This document shows positions 20,777 to 27,396 of a DNA stretch of 27,396 nt, piece by piece; within the stretch, counting starts at the first letter, position 1, and each line of letters starts with the position of its first letter. Both the position numbers and the translations under genes were made by a program. The DNA comes from Candidatus Borrarchaeota archaeon. GTDB taxonomy: Archaea > Asgardarchaeota > Sifarchaeia > Borrarchaeales > Borrarchaeaceae. A model generated the notes under the pieces. The model was given only the letters and a program-made list of their open reading frames with translations. It searched no databases and was not told the origin of the DNA. Location of the stretch: positions 1-27,396 of the forward strand of contig JAEORY010000006.1 in assembly GCA_016840645.1 (NCBI GenBank). The letters run 5' to 3'.

Positions 20777-22453
20777 ATGAATGTTGCAAAGGCGATTATA
20801 AAGCTCATGGAGTCTGAAAAAACTAAATTTGTTTTTGGACATCCTGGAACACAAACACTTCCATTTTATGATGCTCTTTATGATTCCAGCATTTATCACG
20901 TGTTAGTCAGGCATGAGCAGACTGCATCACAAGCAGCGGATGCTTATGCAAAAATTACAGGCAAGGTGGGCGTTTGTGATGCATCACTTGGACCTGGTGC
21001 TTTGAACTTGAGCATTGGGATCGGGTCTGCTTGGATTGATTCTGCACCCATGATCGCTTTTACTGGAGATAGGCGAGAAGAAATCATAGGGAAGGGTGCC
21101 TTTCAACATATTGATGTTCACTCTATATTTAAGCCGATTACAAAATGGAGTGCTATTATTTCAACAAGTAAAATGTATCATACCATGCGTACAGCATATC
21201 GCGTTGCCTTAGGCGGACGTCCTGGCCCGGTACATTTAGTGATACCTGAGGATGTACTTCGTGAAGAATTAGAGGAAAAGGAAGATGTCCAAATTGAAAG
21301 AATATATAGATCCCTTTCAAAGCCAAGGGCAGATCCCGAGTTAATCAAGAAAGCTATTGATCTCCTTTTACAGGCTGAACGCCCAGTAATCTTGGCGGGT
21401 GGTGGATGCCACTATTCTCCCAGTAGTGCCTATAAAGAACTAATAGAATTAGCAGAACTATTATGGAATCCAGTTGCATGTACCCTTAATGGGCGTGGAT
21501 GTTTTCCTGAAGATCATCCTCTTTCTATTGGCAGGACAGGAGTTTTTAGCGCAAGATACGTCAATAAATTTGTTTATCAAGCGGATGTACTTCTGGCAGT
21601 CGGATGCCGCTTTGCTGACTTAAGCACGAATCATTGGAAGATTATCAGCTCCGAAACGAAGATTATTCACATTGATATAGATCCTACAGAAATTGGGAAG
21701 AATTATCCAGTTGAAATAGGTATTGTTGGAGATGCAAAAGCCACGCTGTCCGATCTTATAACTGTCCTCAAACAGCGTCTAACAACGCCACGAGCAAAGG
21801 ATACTCCTTGGTTGCAAATGCTAGAAAATGGAAAGAAAGAGTGGCAAAATGAAATACATGACAAGATAACATCGGATGATGTCCCTTTGAAGCCCCAACG
21901 AGTTATGAAAGAGATTCGTAAATTCTTCGACCGTAAAACAGTTTTTACGCTTGATGCAGGTGAGCATAAAATGCTAGCGGCTGCCAATGGCTTATTAGAT
22001 ATTTACGAACCTGGCACGTGGATTAATTCTGGAGAATTTGGACCCATGGGGTACGGACTTCCAGCAGCTATAGGATCCAAAGTTGCCAGACCAAATGATA
22101 ATGTTGTTGTCATAGCCGGAGACGGAGGTTTTTCTATGACAATTCAGGAATTGGCAACCTGTGTGAAACATAATTTGCCGGTAATAAGTTGTGTGCTAAA
22201 TAATGATTGCCTTGGAGTGATTAAAACCTTTCAACGTAGAACTTACGATTCTCGATTTATTTCATGTGATCTTAAGGGCTCAAATCCCAACTTTGTAAAA
22301 GTTGCTGAGGCTTTCAATTGTTATGGCGAAAGAGTGGAAAAGCCATCCGAGATCATACCCGCATTGAAGAACGCATTGAAGGCTACAAAAGAAGGCGTCC
22401 CTGCGGTAATTGAATTCATTACAGATCCCTTTGAAGCACCAATTCGCGTATGA
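20777..22453 (+). CDS. Thiamine-diphosphate enzyme, acetolactate-synthase-like
   Basis: A 558-residue protein with all three domains of the acetolactate synthase/pyruvate decarboxylase family. The N-terminal Pyr domain (FGHPGTQTLPFYDAL) carries the cofactor-activating glutamate E47 in RHEQTASQAADAYAK. The central domain has LAVGCRFADLSTNHW and KIIHIDIDPTEIGKNYP. The C-terminal PP domain has the ThDP/Mg motif GDGGFSMT (from about residue 448) with NND some 26 residues on. It most resembles catabolic or anabolic acetolactate synthase large subunits. No regulatory subunit gene (ilvN) follows, and the permease neighbours leave open a role such as sulfoacetaldehyde acetyltransferase or another carboligase. 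Superfamily certain, substrate not. Confidence 0.85.
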   Translation: MNVAKAIIKLMESEKTKFVFGHPGTQTLPFYDALYDSSIYHVLVRHEQTASQAADAYAKITGKVGVCDASLGPGALNLSIGIGSAWIDSAPMIAFTGDRREEIIGKGAFQHIDVHSIFKPITKWSAIISTSKMYHTMRTAYRVALGGRPGPVHLVIPEDVLREELEEKEDVQIERIYRSLSKPRADPELIKKAIDLLLQAERPVILAGGGCHYSPSSAYKELIELAELLWNPVACTLNGRGCFPEDHPLSIGRTGVFSARYVNKFVYQADVLLAVGCRFADLSTNHWKIISSETKIIHIDIDPTEIGKNYPVEIGIVGDAKATLSDLITVLKQRLTTPRAKDTPWLQMLENGKKEWQNEIHDKITSDDVPLKPQRVMKEIRKFFDRKTVFTLDAGEHKMLAAANGLLDIYEPGTWINSGEFGPMGYGLPAAIGSKVARPNDNVVVIAGDGGFSMTIQELATCVKHNLPVISCVLNNDCLGVIKTFQRRTYDSRFISCDLKGSNPNFVKVAEAFNCYGERVEKPSEIIPALKNALKATKEGVPAVIEFITDPFEAPIRV

Positions 22454-22473
22454 ATTGAATTTGAGGTGAGTTT

Positions 22474-23427
22474 TTGAAGAATGCGCCTGCAATAGTTGTA
22501 CATGGTGGAGCGTGGGATGTAAGTCGTGAACTAGTTGGTCCAAATAAAACTGGAATAGGTCACGCAGCTATAGCTGGAATTGAAGCCCTTAAAGACGAAG
22601 GCAATGCTTTAGATGCTGTTGAAGCAGCAATTAGGATTTTAGAAGATGATGATTCGTTTAACGCTGGAATTGGTTCAGTACTAACTTTAGACGGACATAT
22701 TGAAATGGATGCTGCGATCATGGATGGAAAAACGCTCTTGGCGGGTGCTGTAGGATCTGTTTCAAACGTTCGCCATCCTATTTCTTTGGCCAGAAAAATT
22801 GCTGAAGAAACGATCCATGTGTTTCTTGTTGGCAAGGGAGCCGATAACTTTGCCAGGGCAGTTTGCGCACAAGAAGTTTGTACTTTTGGTGAATTAGTTG
22901 TTGAAAGAAGGAAAAAATTATGGGAGGATATAAATGAGCGTATGGGCGAAAAACTCGTTGATGGATATCTCAAAGCTCAGGTTGAACTACTTGACAAATA
23001 TCCTCTTCTAAAAAACGTGCCCTTAGACACTGTCGGTGCGGTTGCTATTGATATGAACGGAGATATAGCAGCTGGAACTAGTACTGGTGGCATGCCGATG
23101 AAGTTATCAGGACGAGTTGGTGACTCTCCATTGATTGGATGTGGCACCTATGCAGATAATGACTCTGGTGGTGTCTCAGCAACAGGGCATGGAGAGTCAA
23201 TTATCAAAACAACTCTCGCGAAAACTACTTGCGCTTTAATAGAGCGCGGACATAACGCCCAGAAAGCTGCGGATGTTGCAATTGATTTTCTATGGACTAA
23301 AGTTGGTGGTAAAGGCGGAGTTATCGTGATCGATAAAAATGGAAATGTGGGTTTATCTTATAATACAAAAAAGATGCCTAGAGCTTGGATGAATAGTGAG
23401 ATGCCAGATCCAGAAGTCGCTATATAG
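22474..23427 (+). CDS. Isoaspartyl peptidase / L-asparaginase, Ntn-hydrolase type
   Basis: A plant-type (type III) asparaginase precursor of 317 residues that cleaves itself and then hydrolyses isoaspartyl dipeptides or asparagine. The start (IVVHGGAWD), NALDAVEAAIRILEDD, FNAGIGSVLTLDGHIEMDA and LAGAVGSVSNVRHPISLA are family-typical. The nucleophile is T186 in LDTVGAVAID, exposed by autoproteolysis, followed by GTSTGGMPMKLSGRVGDSPLIG, GTYADN and SATGHGE. It starts at TTG behind GAGGTGAG, 20 bases after the TPP enzyme, so it probably shares the operon. It may repair damaged proteins or supply aspartate and ammonia. Confidence 0.95.
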   Translation: MKNAPAIVVHGGAWDVSRELVGPNKTGIGHAAIAGIEALKDEGNALDAVEAAIRILEDDDSFNAGIGSVLTLDGHIEMDAAIMDGKTLLAGAVGSVSNVRHPISLARKIAEETIHVFLVGKGADNFARAVCAQEVCTFGELVVERRKKLWEDINERMGEKLVDGYLKAQVELLDKYPLLKNVPLDTVGAVAIDMNGDIAAGTSTGGMPMKLSGRVGDSPLIGCGTYADNDSGGVSATGHGESIIKTTLAKTTCALIERGHNAQKAADVAIDFLWTKVGGKGGVIVIDKNGNVGLSYNTKKMPRAWMNSEMPDPEVAI

Positions 23428-23443
23428 ATAAATGAAGAGGAGT

Positions 23444-24571
23444 CTACGATTTGCGTGCTTCATCTAATTTTTCTCTGATGACATAACCTGGGGGCGGGCA
23501 ACCTTCGATGAATATTCCAAACTCTGCAAATTTTTTGCAGCAGTTACCAACCAAAATATTCTTTTCACATTTTTCATCAATTTGAACATCTGGACCTATA
23601 TAAAAAATAGAATTTTTTAGGTCGTCGATTCTTCCATCAATTTTCGCATATTCTAAATTTCTTAGCAATTCTGTAAGACATCCACTACAGGCGTTCCCAA
23701 TTATAAGTTCAATTCCTTTAAACTCTTTTAACTGTAGCCAGGGTTCTTTGAAGGTCCTCTTGACTGTTTCTATTGGCTCTCCGTGCAGTTCCATGTTATC
23801 AATATCAATTTCGCCCAACCCTTTTGAATATGCATACTTAATGTGTTTAATTTCGTTTGGATCCATCCCCATGATTTTTGTACAAACGCTATCTACAGTT
23901 ACTGGTTCAAATCCTACAACGATCAAACCCATTTCTACTGGAGTGCCTCTTGAAGGTCCAAGTCCTTCTAAACCTACAATACCATCTGCGATGACAATAT
24001 CTGGAGTGAACGTTGCATTCAAATCGGCGATACCTTCTTCCAGCCCAGCAAAATGTACCTTAGCTTTCTCTCTCCTAGGTAGCACGCCTTTCATATTTTT
24101 CAAAGCTAATGTGACGCCCGTTGCGACATGGGTCTTCATTACAGGAATATCGATAATCACATCACTATCAACTACAGTTTTGACAGTTCGAACTTCTTTT
24201 AGCACAGTTCCCTTTGTAATAGGGACTCTTATGATTTCATCTTTGTCAAAATCTACAATTTTCACAGATTCCTTTTTTGCTACTTCGTGCATTCCTGAGG
24301 CATGTAAGCATTCTTCGGTGACTCTCCCATAAACCGAACTCTCACCAATTACCGGTGTTGCTCCCAACTTTTTTACCATTTTAACTATGACATGAACTAC
24401 CTTTGCATCCGTGATGATACCCGAACCTGGTGAAAATGAGCCCTGTACATTAGGTTTGCATAATACAATATCCCCTTTAGATATTACAGTATCAAGACCG
24501 CCTATTTCATCAAGGGCCTTAGTTATATCTTGTTCTATGTTGCCAGTACTTGAAATCGCAACAGGGTGCAA
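23444..24571 (-). CDS. DUF362 protein with C-terminal cysteine cluster
   Basis: A 375-residue DUF362 (COG2006) protein: KGDIVLCKPNVQG, GESSVYGR, DIPVMKTH and ALKNMKGVLPRREKAKVHF are the usual motifs. Its C-terminal 110 residues contain CSGC, a single Cys in DEKCEKN, a CC pair and EGCPPPG. These may ligate a metal or iron-sulfur cluster, although the classic CxxCxxCxxxCP ferredoxin motif is missing. The biochemical role of DUF362 is not settled. The start is a TTG at 24571 behind AGAGGCGA. It converges on the asparaginase gene with only 16 bases between stops, and has its own TATA box upstream. Confidence 0.85.
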   Translation of the reverse strand: MHPVAISSTGNIEQDITKALDEIGGLDTVISKGDIVLCKPNVQGSFSPGSGIITDAKVVHVIVKMVKKLGATPVIGESSVYGRVTEECLHASGMHEVAKKESVKIVDFDKDEIIRVPITKGTVLKEVRTVKTVVDSDVIIDIPVMKTHVATGVTLALKNMKGVLPRREKAKVHFAGLEEGIADLNATFTPDIVIADGIVGLEGLGPSRGTPVEMGLIVVGFEPVTVDSVCTKIMGMDPNEIKHIKYAYSKGLGEIDIDNMELHGEPIETVKRTFKEPWLQLKEFKGIELIIGNACSGCLTELLRNLEYAKIDGRIDDLKNSIFYIGPDVQIDEKCEKNILVGNCCKKFAEFGIFIEGCPPPGYVIREKLDEARKS

Positions 24572-24632
24572 TTCATCGCCTCTTTTTAACTCATACGATG
24601 CATCTTGGCTATGTTGAACTGAACGGCTATTA

Positions 24633-24643
24633 CATTATATACT
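24633..24643 (-). promoter_or_regulatory. TATA box of the DUF362 gene
   Basis: On the reverse strand GAGTATATAATG lies about 66 bases before the TTG start, giving a leader of roughly 40 bases with a GAGG ribosome-binding site. Confidence 0.45.
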
Positions 24644-24694
24644 CAGTTTAATATACTTTCTAGAGTATCCTATTGCATGACGAAGGGTGGTTGA

Positions 24695-25687
24695 ATGAAT
24701 ATTTCACGGGAGAAGATTCAGCAATTTCATGAAAGGGAAGACATTGCTCAAGACATGAATAAGGCATGGGAGAATCATTCAGATTTTTTGAAAAGATTTC
24801 CTTTTAGGGAAAATCCTGATTCCATAGAAGAACTGACTAAGGAGAGACTTTGGAAAACGGGCTCTAAGGAATCTTTCTTTTATTGGTTGCAATATCCCCT
24901 AGGTTGGCTTGGACGTTATACCGTTTGGGGGCAATGGTTGGATTCAGCTTGTGAACAGATAGATTTCTTTAAGGAATTGATTAAACAAGTTGTAGACGAT
25001 TCCAAATCTCTCTCGGAGAAGGTTGACTTGCCTTGTGAAAAAATTAGTGGTTTTGGAGGAGACAAGCACATAGCCAAGAAGATAATCTCAGTCTATTATA
25101 CAGAAGAGGTAATACCAATCTTTAAGACGGAGAATCTCGAATACTTTGCGGAACAACTTGGATTAAACTTCGAAGATGAGGCTCATGAAAAGTGTAACAA
25201 GGGGTACAGTGATCTTTCCTGCGGTGAAAAGTGGGAACTTTTTAACAATATTCTTCTCCAAGAGAAAGAGAAGATGAATGAGATGAAGGATTGGGATAAC
25301 GCGCTCTTTGTGAGATTTCTTTATGAGGAGTATTCTCCCCCAAAGCCTATGGAGGTTAAAGCGGGATTATTAGGCAAGGTGGGCATGCTCTTCGAGCCCG
25401 CAAATGAAATGGGAGTTATTTGCCTTTTCTCGATGCACCACAGAGAACTTGGCTTTCCTTATATCCTGAAAATCAGGACTACCTATCCTGATGCCATAGT
25501 GATAGATGAGGATGGTGAGCCTCAAAAAATCGAGTTCGAGTACGTAGCGTCAAACTTTAAGCAACATGGACACGACCCTGAAAAATTTGACTATATTATC
25601 TGCTGGAAAAATGATATACCTGATGTAGAGTTAGGTCCCAAAGTTATTGAACTCAAAGGGCTGATTGAGCAACTGGTCAATGCGTGA
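24695..25687 (+). CDS. Predicted PD-(D/E)xK-type nuclease-like protein
   Basis: A 330-residue soluble protein with two parts. The C-terminal third looks like a restriction-endonuclease fold: a helix glutamate in HHRELGFPYILKIR (E251), P265-D266 in TYPDAIVIDEDG, then E280-F-E282 (E-x-E in place of D/E-x-K) and the conserved NFKQHGHDPEKFDYIICWKND. The N-terminal two thirds contain an Arg/Trp-rich stretch and SGFGGDKHIAKKIISVYYTEEVIPIF, reminiscent of the recognition region of some McrB-like restriction proteins. It stands upstream of a TIR-domain gene, suggesting a defence context. I cannot name the family with certainty, and the lysine-less active site may bind DNA without cutting it. Confidence 0.6.
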   Translation: MNISREKIQQFHEREDIAQDMNKAWENHSDFLKRFPFRENPDSIEELTKERLWKTGSKESFFYWLQYPLGWLGRYTVWGQWLDSACEQIDFFKELIKQVVDDSKSLSEKVDLPCEKISGFGGDKHIAKKIISVYYTEEVIPIFKTENLEYFAEQLGLNFEDEAHEKCNKGYSDLSCGEKWELFNNILLQEKEKMNEMKDWDNALFVRFLYEEYSPPKPMEVKAGLLGKVGMLFEPANEMGVICLFSMHHRELGFPYILKIRTTYPDAIVIDEDGEPQKIEFEYVASNFKQHGHDPEKFDYIICWKNDIPDVELGPKVIELKGLIEQLVNA

Positions 25688-25781
25688 TAGCATATCCCAT
25701 TTTTTGTTGGTAAATCCAAAATTCATTTTTCAGGAAAATATTGGCTTTAAAATGAAACATTTGAAAAAACAGACGCAAAGA

Positions 25782-25812
25782 CTTGATTATCTTGGTTTAC
25801 AAAAGAATCAAG
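25782..25812. terminator. Possible hairpin after the nuclease-like gene
   Basis: CTTGATT (25782-25788) and AATCAAG (25806-25812) are perfect inverted repeats with a 17-base loop, followed by CTTTTAT. It lies about 95 bases beyond the stop codon at 25687 and before the TIR promoter. The loop is large, so the terminator role is weakly supported. Confidence 0.25.
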
Positions 25813-25876
25813 CTTTTATACTTAGCTTACAAGCCTTCTAATGCTATAATACACATAATATAGGGGATACACAAAC

Positions 25877-25885
25877 TTTATAAAT
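25877..25885 (+). promoter_or_regulatory. TATA box of the TIR gene
   Basis: TTTATAAAT is centred 38 bases before the ATG at 25919, placing the start of transcription near 25906. This excludes the upstream TTG at 25892 as the start codon. Confidence 0.5.
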
Positions 25886-25918
25886 TATACATTGTTTATT
25901 TTATATGGGCTGAGTATA

Positions 25919-26623
25919 ATGCATGAAGATCCAATAATCAAACTTATAGCTGAAGGTCACTATCCTGAAGTCCTTGAGATAAGCGAGCAAGTCGATGAAG
26001 GATATAATCCTTCGTTTAATAAGACTGCTTCCCGACTGTATCTTCGTAAGGGGAATAAAGCAGTTATTGTGCCTAAGGGTTTTGAATGGTTTGCGATGAA
26101 CTATTACAACCTGAAAAAGATGGTAGAGCAAATTCCCATCAAAATATTCATCAGTTATCCGAGAGAAGATCTTTGGCTAGCTTATAAGTTACACAAAATG
26201 CTTTCTGAAGTAGGTGTGCCTGTTTATTTGGGAGAATTATATCCCGAGCCAGGTATGAGCCTATGGACTCAGATTGAACTCATGATTCGAAATTCTGATA
26301 TTTTCATAATTCTATGGACTCAGAACGCGCTTAATTCTGCATTCGTGAACCAAGAAATAGGCGTAGCAAAAAATGCAGGAAAAATAATCATTCCTATAGT
26401 CGAGGAAGGAGTTGAACTAAAAGATGCTTTAGAGGGAAAGGCGTATATTTGCCTTAATAAGGATGATGTCCAAAAAACCCTAAGTTCGATTTGTTCAGCT
26501 TTGCATGATTTCTTATCACAGAAACTCGAAGAGATAAAGAAAAAACGATCACAAGGGTTGGCATTCGCATTAGGTGCCATCGCTTTCTTAGGGTTACTGT
26601 TTGCACTCGGAAATAAAGGATGA
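25919..26623 (+). CDS. TIR-domain protein with C-terminal membrane helix
   Basis: A 234-residue protein. Residues 1-70 form a small unknown domain. Residues 73-165 are a TIR domain: IKIFISYPREDLWLAYKLHKML (strand A, helix A), VGVPVYLGELYPEPGMSL (BB loop), SDIFIILWTQNALNSAFVNQEIG and IIIPIV. E146 in FVNQEIG sits where TIR NADases have their catalytic glutamate, so NAD+ cleavage is plausible. A basic stretch (KKKR) precedes a hydrophobic helix at about 212-230 (LAFALGAIAFLGLLFAL), which would anchor the protein with TIR in the cytoplasm. TIR effectors are common in prokaryotic antiphage systems that kill by NAD depletion. The neighbouring nuclease-like and small membrane proteins could be partners. 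Confidence 0.88.
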   Translation: MHEDPIIKLIAEGHYPEVLEISEQVDEGYNPSFNKTASRLYLRKGNKAVIVPKGFEWFAMNYYNLKKMVEQIPIKIFISYPREDLWLAYKLHKMLSEVGVPVYLGELYPEPGMSLWTQIELMIRNSDIFIILWTQNALNSAFVNQEIGVAKNAGKIIIPIVEEGVELKDALEGKAYICLNKDDVQKTLSSICSALHDFLSQKLEEIKKKRSQGLAFALGAIAFLGLLFALGNKG

Positions 26624-26671
26624 TTATAACTTGAAAAATCTAAAGATGAACTAAGTATTTGTTGTGATAAC

Positions 26672-27052
26672 ATGACCAGAACGTATGATTGGGGCTATAT
26701 AGCCAGAGTAGTGTTGAATCAACAAGAACACACAGATCTACAAATTATGAAGTTGTCAGTTCCTCACCCTTTGGAGGCGGGTTTTAGAAAAGGACGCGGT
26801 GATTACGCTGGACAAAAAGCTAATTATAGACTTGCTTTACCGGATGGCAGAGGTCTACACGTAAAGGAATACGATGATTATTATCTCATACATCGGGATA
26901 GATGGGATCCATCAATTGACCCTTTGAGACACATAATCGAGGATTCACCTCAATGGCTGCCTATTTTAGGAATTGGTGGTATCTTAGCCGCTATCTCAGT
27001 TGGAGCACTAGTGGATACATTGGCGAAAGCACTCCGTAAAAGAAAGAAATAA
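26672..27052 (+). CDS. Small protein with C-terminal transmembrane helix, unknown function
   Basis: A 126-residue protein. A soluble part (ADYRL-like: NYRLALPDGRGLHVKEYDDYYLIHRDRWDPSIDP) rich in Asp, Tyr and Arg is followed by one hydrophobic helix (LPILGIGGILAAISVGALV, about 94-112) and a very basic tail (LRKRKK). The basic tail suggests that the C-terminus stays inside. The ATG at 26672 lies 48 bases after the TIR gene in the same direction. I recognise no family. The shared single C-terminal helix suggests it may sit in the membrane with the TIR protein, but this is inference from proximity. Confidence 0.6.
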   Translation: MTRTYDWGYIARVVLNQQEHTDLQIMKLSVPHPLEAGFRKGRGDYAGQKANYRLALPDGRGLHVKEYDDYYLIHRDRWDPSIDPLRHIIEDSPQWLPILGIGGILAAISVGALVDTLAKALRKRKK

Positions 27053-27113
27053 GAAATTTGGTGAATATTTTGACTCATTTTAAGGAAATCTTTGAACAAA
27101 ATTATCCTGGTCA

Positions 27114-27392
27114 ATGGTTAAAATTCCAAAAATCGGGAAAAAAATTCAAAATATTATCCACTATGATTTTGCAAATGAAGATGTTCTATGGAGTGCTATG
27201 TCTATACGCGGCACTACATTACCTTCTGAGGAATTTGAGAGGTTGGAATTTCTTGGAGATTCAATTTTAAAGACAATTCATGGAATTCTATTATATGAAA
27301 AAAGCGAAGAATTTCAACCAGGAGAATTAAGTGTTTTTAGGCAAAACTTGGAGAGAAATTCTTCGCTTTTTTCATATAATAGAATTCCATGA
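27114..27392 (+). CDS. Ribonuclease III domain protein, truncated at window end
   Basis: The frame reads IHYDFANEDVLWSAMSIRG, then EEFERLEFLGDSILKTIHG and GELSVFRQNLERNS. ERLEFLGDSIL is the RNase III signature, with the metal-binding glutamate and aspartate of class III ribonucleases. The ATG at 27114 is the first start after an in-frame TGA, and the N-terminal helix looks complete. From about 27356 the DNA is an exact reverse complement of 27274-27314, so the last residues (about SLFSYNRIP and the stop) are probably artefactual; the genuine gene should continue as a catalytic domain and perhaps a dsRNA-binding domain. RNase III is uncommon in archaea. A frame at 27058-27270 overlapping this gene is not convincing. 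Confidence 0.8.
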   Translation: MVKIPKIGKKIQNIIHYDFANEDVLWSAMSIRGTTLPSEEFERLEFLGDSILKTIHGILLYEKSEEFQPGELSVFRQNLERNSSLFSYNRIP

Positions 27393-27396
27393 ATTG
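27274..27396. repeat. Perfect 41-bp inverted repeat at the window end
   Basis: Bases 27274-27314 and 27356-27396 are exact reverse complements (41 of 41), with a 41-base loop. The left arm is coding sequence of the RNase III domain. The right arm ends exactly at the last base. A natural coding sequence would not do this, so a fold-back (chimeric) read or contig-end artefact is the likely cause. Confidence 0.9.

Noticed and set aside
23748..24332. 194-codon forward frame opposite the DUF362 gene
   Set aside because: Serine/threonine-rich antisense product typical of a shadow frame; the DUF362 motifs on the other strand are clear.
27058..27270. 70-codon frame starting MVNILTHFKEIF overlapping the RNase III gene
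   Set aside because: It overlaps the clear RNase III frame, has no family resemblance in its second half, and its start is weak.
1..27396. tRNA, rRNA or CRISPR array
   Set aside because: No cloverleaf-like sequence, rRNA core sequence or regularly spaced direct repeats with unique spacers were seen by eye; the only tandem repeats are the LRR coding units.

Overview
The window looks like an AT-rich archaeal chromosome segment, probably metagenome-derived. TATA boxes sit about 25-30 bases upstream of several genes, some of which have little or no leader. The lipid-synthesis gene is of the archaetidylinositol-phosphate-synthase type, and a DUF362 protein and DUF433/DUF5615 toxin-antitoxin genes are present. 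Leucine-rich-repeat (LRR) proteins of the 'NQIKEIKGL' kind are frequent in Asgard and related archaeal genomes, but the lineage cannot be fixed from this sequence.

Layout. 1-2.5 kb: a truncated FAD/NAD(P) oxidoreductase (-), a possible 46-residue leaderless gene (+), and glutamine synthetase glnA (-) with a TATA box and a perfect inverted repeat upstream. 3.0-6.2 kb: a three-module LRR protein broken by a one-base frameshift, converging on a stand-alone paralogue of its C-terminal domain that carries an in-frame TGA. 6.3-13.3 kb: a shikimate/chorismate operon aroD-aroE-aroK-aroA-aroC-chorismate mutase, followed by a frameshifted nitroreductase. A RelBE-like module precedes aroD. A DUF433/DUF5615 module sits between aroD and aroE, and this second insertion is bracketed by an imperfect ~100-bp duplication of the aroD/aroE junction. 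13.4-17.4 kb: an exported GH2 glycosidase whose 3' end runs into an IS605-like element. The element has a TnpB-like gene without a zinc finger and, upstream of it on the same strand, a GC-rich stretch that folds into hairpins capped by GNRA loops and has its own TATA box.

17.4-24.6 kb: a CDP-alcohol phosphatidyltransferase; a PadR regulator; two tandem TauE/SafE permeases (a duplication that also left a stub of the next gene); an acetolactate-synthase-like thiamine diphosphate enzyme; an Ntn-type isoaspartyl peptidase/asparaginase; and a convergent DUF362 protein. 24.7-27.4 kb: a block that looks defence-related, with a PD-(D/E)xK nuclease-like protein, a TIR-domain protein with a C-terminal membrane helix, a small membrane protein and the start of an RNase III.

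The window ends in a perfect 41-bp inverted repeat whose right arm stops at the last base, which suggests a fold-back assembly artefact. Together with the frameshifts and the in-frame stop, this means some broken genes may be sequencing errors. I saw no tRNA, rRNA or CRISPR array. The most novel-looking item is the structured-RNA plus zinc-finger-less TnpB element at 15.4-17.24 kb.
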